This document shows positions 8,011 through 16,675 of a stretch of 64,000 nucleotides of DNA, one piece after another. Each line of letters opens with the position of its first letter. Position 1 is the first letter of the stretch. Below the pieces are notes generated by a model. That model worked only from the letters and a program-made list of their open reading frames with translations, did no database searches and was not told the origin of the DNA. Origin of the DNA: JAWKRB01 sp041389885 (GTDB lineage: Bacteria; Myxococcota_A; Polyangia; Polyangiales; Ga0077539); assembly GCA_041389885.1 (NCBI GenBank), contig JAWKRB010000035.1, forward strand, positions 1 through 64,000. The letters are read 5' to 3'. A program made the position numbers and the translations under genes.

Positions 8011-8759
8011 GCGACCCCACATCGAGCCCTGTTACCGCACTCCTTGCCCCAGTCCCCACGGAGGTCCTTGCGTCGCTCACGAAGCGGGATCGCCACTTCG
8101 CCAACGACGAGGTGATCACCGGGACGGGTACATACAACGCGCTCGCGAGCCACGAGCCCGGACCGTCGCACGACGACGATGGACCCGAGGTGAGCGCAGC
8201 GCTCGCGCTCTCCCGCGAGGCCGCTGCGCCGGTCTACGTCGTCTCGTTCGACTGGGACTATCCTCGAATCACCCGGTGCCGCGCAGGCGTCGTTGAGGAC
8301 GACGACGATGAGAACCCGCGGGACCTCGTACGCAAGCTTGGGCTTGGTGCGATGCTGCCGCCCGTCCTGCCCGACCCGCGCGCCTTCATGTTCGTCGAGG
8401 GCGCGACGACTGCGGAGATCGTGGGCGCCACCGGAGGGGACAGCGCCCCTCTTCGTGAGACGCTGCGCCTTGAGTCCCGCGGCGGTGGAGTCCTCGGCTG
8501 GATCGAGCGAAAGAGCCTCGACCTCATCCCGAGCATCGTCTCTGCGCAGCTCGGCAGGCGCGTCTACCTTTCGTTGGAAGACGCCGAGAGCTTTGCGGTT
8601 CTCGTGATCGAGAACGGCGAAGAGGTTGGGACCTTCGAGACTCCACGGACTGTGTTTTCTCAGGGGAGCGACCCGGTCGACTCCATCCTCGGCGAGACGA
8701 CCCGCGAAGGCATCCTGCGCGCGATGGGCGTTGACGACTCGATGAACCCGCAGCGCTGA
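8007..8759 (+). CDS. Candidate immunity protein, coupled to the toxin fragment
   Basis: A 250-residue soluble, acidic protein with DDDGPE and EDDDDEN runs, no signal peptide and no family I recognise. Its ATG shares four bases with the stop of the toxin fragment. A toxin domain followed by a translationally coupled acidic soluble protein is the usual layout of an effector-immunity pair, so immunity function is inferred from context only. It has stayed open while its partner decayed, as orphan immunity genes often do. Confidence 0.55.
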   Translation: MSDPTSSPVTALLAPVPTEVLASLTKRDRHFANDEVITGTGTYNALASHEPGPSHDDDGPEVSAALALSREAAAPVYVVSFDWDYPRITRCRAGVVEDDDDENPRDLVRKLGLGAMLPPVLPDPRAFMFVEGATTAEIVGATGGDSAPLRETLRLESRGGGVLGWIERKSLDLIPSIVSAQLGRRVYLSLEDAESFAVLVIENGEEVGTFETPRTVFSQGSDPVDSILGETTREGILRAMGVDDSMNPQR

Positions 8760-8827
8760 CCCACGCGCCTGAGTTCCCCTCCTGCACCGTCTAGCCTCCC
8801 GCCCCATCCTCCGCACACCGTTGGGGC

Positions 8828-9223
8828 GTGCGCGTGTACCGCCGCGACTTCGCTGGCCCCACCCGAGGCGTCCGACCGACGCCGCAGGGAGGTCTTTGCG
8901 TCGAAGCCGCCGTGGCCCGCGTGGGCGTGCTGGATTAATCCGACGGCACCCGCTCCTGGCGGGAGTACCGCCCCGCCGAAGAGGTCTTCGCCGAGGATTC
9001 TCTCGCGACGCCGCGCGGGGCCACGGTCACCAACGACCACCCCGAGAAGCTGGTCACGCCCGAGACCTACAAGGCCGTCGCGTGCGGCAACGCCGAGGGC
9101 GCGCCGCGCCGCGACGGGGGCCTCGTCGTCGCCGACCTGAGGGTCCAGGACGCCGCGCTCGGTCGCCTCGTGCTCGCGGGCGAGCGCCGCGGGGTGCGCT
9201 GCGGATGCACCTGCGAGGCGCGC
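8828..9223 (+). pseudogene. DUF2213 phage prohead-protease-like gene remnant
   Basis: The frame starting GTG at 8828 reads VYRRDFAGPTRGVRPTPQGG, then VARVGVLD, a TAA at 8936-8938, then REYRPAEEVFAEDSLATP, TNDHPEKLVTPE, NAEGAPRRDGGLVVADLRVQD and VRCGCTCE. This follows the DUF2213 phage protein pattern almost word for word (trailing fragment of a head-maturation protease). One internal stop and loss of everything after about residue 130 mark it as dead. It shows that the 7.6-9.2 kb stretch is at least partly prophage debris. Confidence 0.75.
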
Positions 9224-9224
9224 T

Positions 9225-10031
9225 CTATCCGCCGCGCGCGAGGCGCTCGAGCTCCCGCGCGAAGCCGCGCTCGAAGACCCCGTCGACGCGGATCGAGTAG
9301 CGAAAGAACGGGTCTGCCAGCACGCCGTGGTAGTCCATGTCGTTGAACCAATAGACGGGGCGGTCGACGACCAGGGGCTCGGCGTCGGGATCGTTCTGCA
9401 GGTAGAAGCGCTTGCCCGGCCGCGGCGCGAAGCTGATCGACTGCGCGAGCTCGAGGGCCTCGCCGGGCTCGCTGTCGCGGTGCAGCGGCGCGTGGTCGTG
9501 GGGACCGACGCCGAAGAGCACGCAGCGGCCGACCTCGGTGAAGGGCAGCGCGCGCACGAACGCGCAGGTCACGGGCAGGCGCTCCAGGGCGTCGTCGCTG
9601 AACGACTTCCCCTCCCCCGAGTGCTTGTCCTCCCAGCGGTCGTTGGCGATGAGGTGCAGGCACCAGCGCCACGGGAAGTACACCCCGTGCCGCACCTCGA
9701 GCCACCGCTGCTGCGCGCGGGTGAAGGGGTGATCGGTCTCGTCGCCGAAGTCGTCTCTCGAAGCGCTCTCGAGGCCGCAATCACCGAGCGCGACGAAGTC
9801 GGCGAACTCGGCGTCGCTCATGGCGCGCAGCGCGTCCCTCGCGTCGCGTCGCCCGTCGCCCAGCACCCACGGCGCGACCACGCCCATGGATTTCAGCGTC
9901 GCGCCGGTGCCGTCGCAGTCCATCTGCGCGAGGGCGAGGGAGACCTCGCGGTCGATCTCCGCGAAGCGCGACGTGTCGACGAGGGAGGTGAGGTCGAGAA
10001 AGGGCCGGCCGAAGATTCCGTGGAGCTTCAT
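9225..10031 (-). CDS. 2-oxoglutarate/Fe(II)-type oxygenase-like protein
   Basis: A 268-residue soluble protein. The C-terminal half has the spacing of a double-stranded beta-helix iron site: HRDSEPG gives H-x-D, DMDYHGV gives the distal His, and FRYSIRVDG gives the Arg that would bind 2-oxoglutarate. Substrate unknown. It is the last gene of a four-gene run; its ATG shares four bases with the stop of the Rieske gene. The final codons reach the DUF2213 remnant on the other strand. A cupin-type hydroxylase related to aspartyl/asparaginyl beta-hydroxylases is the nearest description. Confidence 0.6.
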   Translation of the reverse strand: MKLHGIFGRPFLDLTSLVDTSRFAEIDREVSLALAQMDCDGTGATLKSMGVVAPWVLGDGRRDARDALRAMSDAEFADFVALGDCGLESASRDDFGDETDHPFTRAQQRWLEVRHGVYFPWRWCLHLIANDRWEDKHSGEGKSFSDDALERLPVTCAFVRALPFTEVGRCVLFGVGPHDHAPLHRDSEPGEALELAQSISFAPRPGKRFYLQNDPDAEPLVVDRPVYWFNDMDYHGVLADPFFRYSIRVDGVFERGFARELERLARGG

Positions 10032-11128
10032 CGCGTCTCTCCCGCGGCGTCGAGCATCGCCGTCGCGAGCCATTGATCGAAGGCGCGCACGCCGTCTTCG
10101 CTCTCGCAGTACCGCCCCGCCTCCCGCGCCGCGGGGAGCGCGCGCTGCTGCGCCTCGCAGACGGAGCGGTCCTCGGCGTTGACGCGGTCCCAGAAGGCGT
10201 AGACCTCGTCGAGCCCCTGGTCGTCGCGGGTCTCGGCGTGCACCCACACCTCGGCGACGACGCGGGTGAGGTCGACGCGCATCGGGTGCAGGCGGTAGGT
10301 GAGCAGGTAGTCGGGCTGCAGACTCGTGAGGAGGTTGGGCGCGAGCCACGCGTCGTGCACCCGCGCGCCCAGCGAGGCCGGCGCGACGCGACGCCTCCCG
10401 CGGAGCTCGCCCGTGGTGCTCACGGTCTCCACGCCGGGGCGAAGGTCCATCACGCCGCCGAGCCAGCCGTCGCCGCCGGTCACGCTGCGCGAGTCGGCCC
10501 ACGGCGTGAGCGCCTCGAGCCACGGGTGCACCGACGGAAAGTGATGCGACTCTTGAAAGTTCTGCACCAGGAGCTTCCAGTTCGCCGACGCGTCCCAGCT
10601 CACCCGGCGCGCGCGGCGCAGGGCGCTCGTCGAGAGCGCCGAGAGCCAGGGCACGCGCGACCAGATCCCTTGCGCCGCAACGCCTTCGAACGCACGAAGG
10701 GCCACGCCCTCGCCCGCGAGCGAGCCCGCGCGGAGGCTGCGCTCGCCGGCGCCGCAGGGCGACGCGAGGGCGCCGTCGAGGCCGTAGCGCCAGCGGTGGT
10801 AGGGGCACTCAAGGGTGAGCGCGGTGAGCTCGCCGCGGTCCCCGTCGAGCAGGGGCATGGCCCGGTGCAGGCACACGTCGCGCAAGAGCGCGCGCTCCAT
10901 CGAGGCGTCGCAGAGCACCACGAGGCGGTCGTCGCCGAGGGGCGCGCGCACCCACTCGCCGGGGCGCGTCGCGTCGGCCGCGCTCGCCGCGAAGAAGCCC
11001 GGCGCGAAGAGCGCGCGGCGCTCCCACGCGAGCACCGCCGGGTCGGTGAAGGCCGCCGGGGGGAGCCCCCGCGCCTCGCCCGCAGGCGCCAGCACCGCGC
11101 GCAACGCGCTGGGAGACAAGGGGATCAA
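10028..11128 (-). CDS. Rieske non-heme iron oxygenase, alpha subunit
   Basis: A 366-residue protein with both hallmarks of ring-hydroxylating/Rieske oxygenases. The [2Fe-2S] Rieske motif is C86-x-H88 and C108-x2-H111, and the mononuclear iron motif N190-x5-H196-x4-H201 lies in NFQESHHFPSVHP. Such enzymes hydroxylate, demethylate or desaturate small molecules with electrons from a ferredoxin or reductase. A TTG start at 11128 is proposed because it overlaps the TGA of the upstream gene (TTGA); a GTG two codons earlier is possible. Its electron donor may be the CDGSH/ferredoxin protein at the head of the operon. Substrate unknown. Confidence 0.82.
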   Translation of the reverse strand: MIPLSPSALRAVLAPAGEARGLPPAAFTDPAVLAWERRALFAPGFFAASAADATRPGEWVRAPLGDDRLVVLCDASMERALLRDVCLHRAMPLLDGDRGELTALTLECPYHRWRYGLDGALASPCGAGERSLRAGSLAGEGVALRAFEGVAAQGIWSRVPWLSALSTSALRRARRVSWDASANWKLLVQNFQESHHFPSVHPWLEALTPWADSRSVTGGDGWLGGVMDLRPGVETVSTTGELRGRRRVAPASLGARVHDAWLAPNLLTSLQPDYLLTYRLHPMRVDLTRVVAEVWVHAETRDDQGLDEVYAFWDRVNAEDRSVCEAQQRALPAAREAGRYCESEDGVRAFDQWLATAMLDAAGETR

Positions 11129-11865
11129 AACCACGTCTCCCACACGCCGTCGTCGACCTCGACGCCGTGGAGGGTCAGCGACACGCGGTCGAGGTCGCCG
11201 TCGAAGGGCTCGATGCGGTGCAGCCGGTACGACGAGAAGAGCGCGAGGTCGCCGGGCGCGTAGCGCAGGGTCTGCGCGCGCGCGGCGAGGGCGGCGCGGG
11301 AGGGCTCGTCGCGGCCGTCCCAGAGGGCGTCCCAGAGGGTGAGGGCCGCCCCGTCGGCGCCGGGTTGGAGCATGAGCACGAGGCTCGCGGCGCGGCGACG
11401 TCGGGCGAGGTGCAGCGGCGCGACGCCCTCGACGTCCCAGTGCGCCACGCCGCCCTCCCGCGCGACCTTCGACCCCGCGGGGAACACATGCACCCCCGCG
11501 CCGCAGAAGCCTCGCCGGGCCCTCGCCGCGCCGCCGACGGCCTCGGCGAAGAGCGCGCGCACGCGGGCCTGCACTCCGGGGAGCACGGCCTCGACGGTCG
11601 CGTCGGCCTCGCGCACGCGGGCGAAGTACTCCCCCGCGCGTCCGGTCTCGAGGTGCGTGTAGAACGCGCGGCCGAGGGTGAACTGCTCGCCGCCGAAATC
11701 TTCGGTCCACGCGTCGCGCGCGGAGAGCACGCGGGCGGTGAGCTCGGCGCACTCGTGCGCGCTCCAGGCCCGCGGGCGCACCGCCGCGAGCGCGCGCTCC
11801 CAGCGGGGCGCGAGGGCGTCGACGGAGTCGACCCGGCAGAGGTCGCGTGGGGGGTCAGCGCGCAT
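11125..11865 (-). CDS. 2OG-Fe(II) oxygenase
   Basis: A 246-residue protein with HWDVEG (H-x-D), a distal HRIEPF histidine and an RVSLTLHG arginine strand, the iron and 2-oxoglutarate ligands of the prolyl-hydroxylase-like superfamily. ATG at 11865 is used; a GTG at 11907 that overlaps the upstream stop (GTGA) would add 14 residues and fits the coupling seen across this operon, so the true start is uncertain. Stop and next start overlap. Substrate unknown; a tailoring role shared with the Rieske enzyme is likely. Confidence 0.68.
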   Translation of the reverse strand: MRADPPRDLCRVDSVDALAPRWERALAAVRPRAWSAHECAELTARVLSARDAWTEDFGGEQFTLGRAFYTHLETGRAGEYFARVREADATVEAVLPGVQARVRALFAEAVGGAARARRGFCGAGVHVFPAGSKVAREGGVAHWDVEGVAPLHLARRRRAASLVLMLQPGADGAALTLWDALWDGRDEPSRAALAARAQTLRYAPGDLALFSSYRLHRIEPFDGDLDRVSLTLHGVEVDDGVWETWF

Positions 11866-11903
11866 CGAGACGCGCCACGGGTAGCACAGCGGGGCCGCGC
11901 GAA

Positions 11904-12554
11904 TCACTCGGCCTGAAAGCCGACCTTCGCGTGGGTGCCGTCGCAGTAGGGCTTGTTCGCCGACTGTCCGCAGCGGCAGAGCGCCGCGCGGGTGACGCGG
12001 TTCACCGTGCGCCCGGTGCCGCTCAAGACCTCGAGGTTGCCCTCGACGAGGAGCGGACCGTTCTTCATCGGCCGCAGCTTGAGCAGCCCGTCCCGGGACG
12101 CGAGGGGCGTCGAGGGCTGCGCGCCGGGCTCGCCCGTGGCGACGAAGCCCGCGGCGGTGTGGCTGCCGTCGCAGAAGGGCTTGTTCGCCGACGCGCCGCA
12201 GCGGCAGAGGGTCGCGCGCAGGAGCCGCTGGGCGCCGTCCGCGCTCTGGAGCTCGACGTCGCCGTGCACCGCGACGGGTCCGTTCTCGCGCACCCTCGCG
12301 AGGTTCACCCGCGGGGCGGTCTCGGGCGCGCCGCCGTCGAGGGGCTCGTAGGTGATCGCGCCCGACGGGCAGCTGTGGGCCAGCTCGGCGATCTCTTCGG
12401 CCGTCGCGTGCTCGGGGTGGAGCCACTCGCCCTCCACGTTCGGCACGAACACGTCGGGGCGAGAGAGCACGCAGTGCCGCGCGTGGATGCAGCGCTTGCC
12501 CTCGAAGCGCAGCAGCACCTTGTTGCCAGGGACCTCTTCGATGTCGTTCGCCAT
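11904..12554 (-). CDS. Ferredoxin-like/CDGSH iron-sulfur protein
   Basis: A 216-residue protein in three parts. Residues 1-75 match the divergent 4Fe-4S single-cluster domain (Fer4_19) with CIHARHC and SCPSGAI. Two CDGSH modules follow, each with C-x-C-x2-S-x3-P-x-C-D-G-(S/T)-H, at about residues 118-132 and 196-210. CDGSH proteins hold a redox-active [2Fe-2S] cluster with one His ligand. Placed first in an operon of three iron oxygenases, it is the obvious candidate electron carrier; that role is inferred. The N-terminus MANDIEEVPG begins at an ATG with no good alternative nearby. Confidence 0.82.
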   Translation of the reverse strand: MANDIEEVPGNKVLLRFEGKRCIHARHCVLSRPDVFVPNVEGEWLHPEHATAEEIAELAHSCPSGAITYEPLDGGAPETAPRVNLARVRENGPVAVHGDVELQSADGAQRLLRATLCRCGASANKPFCDGSHTAAGFVATGEPGAQPSTPLASRDGLLKLRPMKNGPLLVEGNLEVLSGTGRTVNRVTRAALCRCGQSANKPYCDGTHAKVGFQAE

Positions 12555-12655
12555 GGGAGGGAGTGTACGCGAGGGTCGCGCCGCGGTGGGGGGAGGCGAC
12601 GCGCGCGGCCTCCCGCGCGATGCGCTGGGAGGCCGCCGTCACGACGAGGGCGAGC

Positions 12656-15250
12656 TCAGGGGACGCGGACGCAGGGGCCGCTGACGCCGGGGGCGGCGGG
12701 CTCGCGGTCGAGGCAGGCGAGGGCCGAGAGGCGGGTGTTGCCCGACCCCGTGGGCGTGCCGATGGCGAAGACCGTCATCGACATGCCGCGGGCGACCGGC
12801 GCGGGGAGGTTGAAGGGAGAGAGCGTGAGCACCGGCGTGGTCGAGCCCGTGGGGCGCACCTGCACGACGCCGCCGGAGATCGGCGCGGTGCTGAAGTACC
12901 CGTTGGGGTCCATGCCAGGCGCCGCGCCCAGGGAGCCGAAGACGGTGTTCGAGAAGACGGCGGTGAAGTTGCCGCCGCTCACGAGGCCCACGTCCACCGC
13001 GGGGGCGCCGGGGCTGAGGTGGATGAAGCGCAGGTTGGCGCGTCCCAGCGCGGGGCGGTCGTTGCCGTCGACGAAGGCGCGGAGGCCGAAGGCGGTGGCG
13101 CCCGACCCCGCGAGGAGGCCCGAGGCGGCGACGGTGGCGCGGGTGCCCGCGGTGAGGTTCGGCAGCGCCACGTCGGGGAGGCCCGCCAGGGCGGTGTCGC
13201 AGTTGGTGCTGCCGGGCGCCACGATGCGCGCGGTGTACGCCCCCGGCGGGAGCGCCAGGTAGCGGGTCATCGTCGGAAAGCTGAACCCGCTCGAGACGCC
13301 GAGGCTGCGCAGCGTCGGGGTGACGCCGCTGAAGTTCGACGCGCTGGTCGCGCGGAGGCAGAAGTCCACCGCGGGGGCGTCGGGGGCGAGGTGACCGACG
13401 CGCACGAAGACCCGCGCGGGGAGCAGGGTGCAGGGCGTGAGGTCACCCATGGGGGCCCCCTCGGTGCACACCAGCGCCGAGAGCGGCACCTGGTCGCTGT
13501 TCAGGATGCCCACGGCGAAGATCGTCGCGCGCGCCCCGGCGGGGAGGGTCACGCCGTCGACCTGGAGGGGATAGCCCCCCGCCTGCGTCGCGACGCCCGC
13601 GACCCGCGCCGCGACCGACGCGCTGGTGAGCGGCGCGGCGTTCACGTAGTCCGACGCGGAGGGGAAGGCCACGGCGTTGAACACGCCCGTGAAGGCCGTG
13701 CCCGCGCCGGGGATGCCCACGTCCACCGCGGGGGTGCCGGGGGAGGCGTGCACGAAGCGCAGGCGCGCGTTCATCGGCGCGGTCGTGTCGTCGTCGACGA
13801 TGGGCGTCAGGCGAAAGTCGTTCGCGGAGTTCGAGTCGGCGAAGAGCGTGCCCACCGCGGCCACGGTGGCGAAGGTGCCGCCAGAGAGCGCGGGCAGGGT
13901 CGTGTCGGGGAGCCCGCCGAGCGCGGAATCACAGTTCGTGCTGCCGGGCGCGACGAGGCGCACGGTGTACGCCCCCGCGGGGAGCGAGAGGTAGCGGGTG
14001 ACCTGCGTGTACGCGAGGCCCGCCGTGAGCCCGAGGCCGCGGAGGGTGGGGGTCACGCCGGTCCACGTGGTGGCGCTGGCGGGGCGGGCGCAGAAGTCCA
14101 CCGCGGGCGCGTCGGGCGACAGGTGCGCGACGCGCACGTTGATGGCAGGCGGAGGGTTCGTGAGCACCGCGCAGGACGTGAGGTTCGCGTTCGCCATCGA
14201 CGCCTGACCGTCGGAGCACACGAGGGCCGAGAGGGGCGTCATGGTGTTCCCGAGGCGCCCGACGGCGAAGGCCGTGACGGTGGCGCCGAGGGGGATGCTG
14301 ACGCCGTTGATCTGGAGCGGGTAGGCGCCGGCCTGGGTGTCCATGCCCGCGACGCGCGCGGCGAGGGACGCGTTGCTGATCGCGGTGGTGCTGGTGAAGC
14401 TGCTCATCGCCGCGTTGGGGAAGGCGACGTTGCTGAACAGCGCGGTGAACGCCGTGCCCGCGCCGGGGATGCCCAGGTCCACCGCGGGGGTGCCGGGGGA
14501 GGCGTGCACGAAGCGCACCTTGAGCTCGCTCATGCCCGCGGGGGCGTCTTCGAGCGTGGGGTTGAGGCGAAACGCCGTCGCGCCCATGTCACCGAGCACG
14601 CCCACCGCGCTCACCGTCGCCCGAGCGCCCGCGGGGAGCATCGGCAGCGTGGTGTCGGCCAGGCCCGCCAGCGCGGTGTCACAGTTGGCGCTGCCCGGCG
14701 CCACGATGCGCACGGTGTACGCACCCGCGGGGACCGACAGGTAGCGGGTCACCTGCGTGTACGCGAGCCCCGCGGTGCCGCCGAGGCCGTTGAGCGTGGG
14801 CGCCACGCCCGACCAGCTCGTCGCGCTCGCAGCGCGCAGGCAGAAGTCCACCGCCGGCGCGCCCGGAGAGAGATGCGCCACGCGCACGTCGATCGAGCCC
14901 ACGGGGACGTCCGTCGCGGGGACGTCCGTCGCGGGGACGTCCGTCGCGGGGACGTCCGTCGCGGGGACGTCGGTCGCGGGCACGTCCGTCGCGGGCACGT
15001 CCATGGACGGCACGTCGGGACGGACGACGTCTTGACCCACCGGACGGTCTTCGGGCGTGACCACGTCGTCGCCCCCGGCGTCGGTCGACACGACGTCCGC
15101 GCCCGTCGAGGCGTCACCCGTCGCCGCGTCGGGCGTCGGCGTGACGCTCGCTTCATCTCCGCAGCCCACCGCGAAGGCGCCCAGCGCCAGCGCCGCGCCG
15201 AGGGTACCGACCCGAAGGCGCACCCGCTTCTTGATCCACTGTTCTGACAT
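12656..15250 (-). CDS. DUF4397 repeat lipoprotein
   Basis: An 864-residue exported lipoprotein: basic N-terminus, hydrophobic stretch, lipobox FAVGC, then an Asp/Val/Pro-rich stalk with six ATDVP units, then six DUF4397-type domains alternating between two types (three VRVAHLSP...VDFC modules and three (F/L)(V/I)H(A/L)SPG.PAVD modules). DUF4397 domains are beta-sandwich modules of surface proteins with no assigned chemistry. Start ATG at 15250 has a strong GGAGG site 7 bp upstream; an in-frame upstream ATG would put 30 residues before the signal peptide. Single gene, likely surface-exposed. Confidence 0.85.
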   Translation of the reverse strand: MSEQWIKKRVRLRVGTLGAALALGAFAVGCGDEASVTPTPDAATGDASTGADVVSTDAGGDDVVTPEDRPVGQDVVRPDVPSMDVPATDVPATDVPATDVPATDVPATDVPATDVPVGSIDVRVAHLSPGAPAVDFCLRAASATSWSGVAPTLNGLGGTAGLAYTQVTRYLSVPAGAYTVRIVAPGSANCDTALAGLADTTLPMLPAGARATVSAVGVLGDMGATAFRLNPTLEDAPAGMSELKVRFVHASPGTPAVDLGIPGAGTAFTALFSNVAFPNAAMSSFTSTTAISNASLAARVAGMDTQAGAYPLQINGVSIPLGATVTAFAVGRLGNTMTPLSALVCSDGQASMANANLTSCAVLTNPPPAINVRVAHLSPDAPAVDFCARPASATTWTGVTPTLRGLGLTAGLAYTQVTRYLSLPAGAYTVRLVAPGSTNCDSALGGLPDTTLPALSGGTFATVAAVGTLFADSNSANDFRLTPIVDDDTTAPMNARLRFVHASPGTPAVDVGIPGAGTAFTGVFNAVAFPSASDYVNAAPLTSASVAARVAGVATQAGGYPLQVDGVTLPAGARATIFAVGILNSDQVPLSALVCTEGAPMGDLTPCTLLPARVFVRVGHLAPDAPAVDFCLRATSASNFSGVTPTLRSLGVSSGFSFPTMTRYLALPPGAYTARIVAPGSTNCDTALAGLPDVALPNLTAGTRATVAASGLLAGSGATAFGLRAFVDGNDRPALGRANLRFIHLSPGAPAVDVGLVSGGNFTAVFSNTVFGSLGAAPGMDPNGYFSTAPISGGVVQVRPTGSTTPVLTLSPFNLPAPVARGMSMTVFAIGTPTGSGNTRLSALACLDREPAAPGVSGPCVRVP
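14906..14995. repeat. 15-bp tandem repeat (six units) in the lipoprotein stalk
   Basis: Six 15-bp units around gacgtccgtcgcggg, the last two slightly diverged, encode ATDVP on the minus strand. The period keeps the frame, so stalk length can vary by slippage. Confidence 0.95.
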
Positions 15251-15344
15251 GAGTTCCTCCCTGGCAAGCGCCTCGTGCGTGACGAGACAACCGGGGCCTA
15301 TGGGGCCCGACCTGCCTGGGATGCACCCAGAGCTGAACATGGTT

Positions 15345-15378
15345 CGATTATGGTTTGACTAATCTTTGTTCACCCCGG
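15345..15378 (-). promoter_or_regulatory. AT-rich promoter candidate for the DUF4397 gene
   Basis: The sequence turns abruptly AT-rich here, about 100 bp upstream of the lipoprotein start, with CATAAT on the minus strand as a possible -10 box. There is no convincing -35 box. It is the only obvious promoter-like patch between the lipoprotein and the aldolase gene. Confidence 0.3.
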
Positions 15379-15406
15379 GATGGGGGCGAGGCTCGAGGCC
15401 GGGTGC

Positions 15407-16102
15407 TCAGCCCCGGAGCTTGCGAATCACCGCCGCGGCGAGCGCCTCGACCATCGCCGCGTCGGGCGCGCGACCGGCGAGGCCGAGGAGCTTCTCGACC
15501 TCGGCGCGGGGCAGCGGGGTGGCGCTCCCGGCGACGCGCGCGGCGAGGGTGATCTTCGCGGTGTGCTCGAGGATCTCCGTCTTCATCACGCCCTCGCGCG
15601 GATCGGCGCAGAGCACCACGCTCCCGTGCCGCGCGAGGATGAACGCGTCGCACTCCGCCAGGATCGGCGCGATCGACGCCGGCACGTCGCTGGTCGTAGG
15701 GGACGAGTACGGCACCGTCGGCACCCGCCCCATCGCGAAGAGGATCTCGGGCACCACGGGCTCGGCGAGGGAGACCCCGGCGACGGTGAGTCCGACCGCG
15801 CAGGGGGGGTGGGCGTGCACGATGCAGGCGACGTCGGACCTCGCGGCGTAGATGGCGAGGTGCATCTTGAGCTCGGTCGAGGGCTTGCCGGCGCCCACCG
15901 CGCGCCCGTCCAGGGTGGTCTTCACGAGGTCGTCGGGTCGCAACTCGCCCTTGTGGGCGCCCGAGGGCGTGCACACGAGGTAGCGCTCGCCCACCCGCGC
16001 CGAGAGGTTGCCGTCGGTGGGACCGATGAGCCCGCGCTCGTACAGCGACCGCCCGGCGTCACAGATCGCCCTCCGCACCATCGACTCGGATCGAAAGCTC
16101 AT
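15407..16102 (-). CDS. Class II aldolase/adducin family protein
   Basis: A 231-residue zinc enzyme of the fuculose-phosphate aldolase/adducin family. It shows the phosphate-binding turn GNLSAR near residue 32, the SGAHKGEL segment, the zinc pair HAHPP and a third histidine in ILARHGSV. Members cleave phosphorylated sugars or act as epimerases and dehydratases (araD, fucA, mtnB). The nearest call is an L-fuculose-phosphate aldolase-like enzyme, substrate unproven. ATG at 16102 is preferred to a GTG seven codons upstream. Confidence 0.82.
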   Translation of the reverse strand: MSFRSESMVRRAICDAGRSLYERGLIGPTDGNLSARVGERYLVCTPSGAHKGELRPDDLVKTTLDGRAVGAGKPSTELKMHLAIYAARSDVACIVHAHPPCAVGLTVAGVSLAEPVVPEILFAMGRVPTVPYSSPTTSDVPASIAPILAECDAFILARHGSVVLCADPREGVMKTEILEHTAKITLAARVAGSATPLPRAEVEKLLGLAGRAPDAAMVEALAAAVIRKLRG

Positions 16103-16210
16103 TCCGCGGCGGATCGTTAGCACGCCCGAGGCCCGCGCTGGAGGGCCGTCGCCCTGGGCGGCGCCTCGCCGACCCCCATCGCCCTCGGCATTCGCGATAA
16201 GCTGGACCGT

Positions 16211-16585
16211 ATGATCCCTCCCCTGCCCCCCTCGGTCGTATCACGCTGGATGCTCGCGGTGTCGCTCGCCGCGATGGGCTGCGGGAGCTCGAGCGCCGTC
16301 ACCGACGCGGGCACCCTGGCCGACGCCGATATGGTGGTCATCACCCCCCGCTGCGCGATGTCCTGCGAGCGCTTTCCCACCGCGTGCCGCGCCAGCTGCG
16401 CGCGGGGCTGCTCGAACTCCCCCGCCGCCTGCGCCACCCAGCTCACGGCGGTGGTCACGTGCATCGACGGACTGACCTCACCGACCTGCATGAACGACGA
16501 GCCCGACATCCGCCGTTGCGACTCGCAGGTCGCCGCGCTCGACAGCTGCGTCGGCTCGGCCTCGGCCGACGCCGCCGCGCCGTAG
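16211..16585 (+). CDS. Small Cys-rich lipoprotein
   Basis: A 124-residue predicted lipoprotein. It has a hydrophobic segment with lipobox AAMGC (Cys24) and a short Asp/Ala linker, then a domain of about 75 residues with eleven cysteines in spaced pairs, probably disulphide-bonded outside the cytoplasm. An alternative start is the ATG at codon 14, just ahead of the signal segment. No family recognised; proteins of this layout are common in Polyangia. Confidence 0.65.
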   Translation: MIPPLPPSVVSRWMLAVSLAAMGCGSSSAVTDAGTLADADMVVITPRCAMSCERFPTACRASCARGCSNSPAACATQLTAVVTCIDGLTSPTCMNDEPDIRRCDSQVAALDSCVGSASADAAAP

Positions 16586-16675
16586 GCCCCCCTCCCTTCC
16601 CCCAGGCGCCTACCCGAGGGTGAGCGCCGTGGCGTCACCGACCCCTCACGCGCACGCGGCGCGGGCCTCCGTCGC

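Noticed and set aside
14906..14995. 15-bp repeats considered as CRISPR or regulatory sites
   Set aside because: Contiguous, no spacers, in frame, and encode a Pro-rich stalk after a lipobox.
12563..15247. An 894-codon open frame on the plus strand opposite the DUF4397 lipoprotein
   Set aside because: Arg/Gly/Ala-only composition, typical of antisense frames in GC-rich DNA; the minus strand has a signal peptide, a ribosome site and six recognisable domains.
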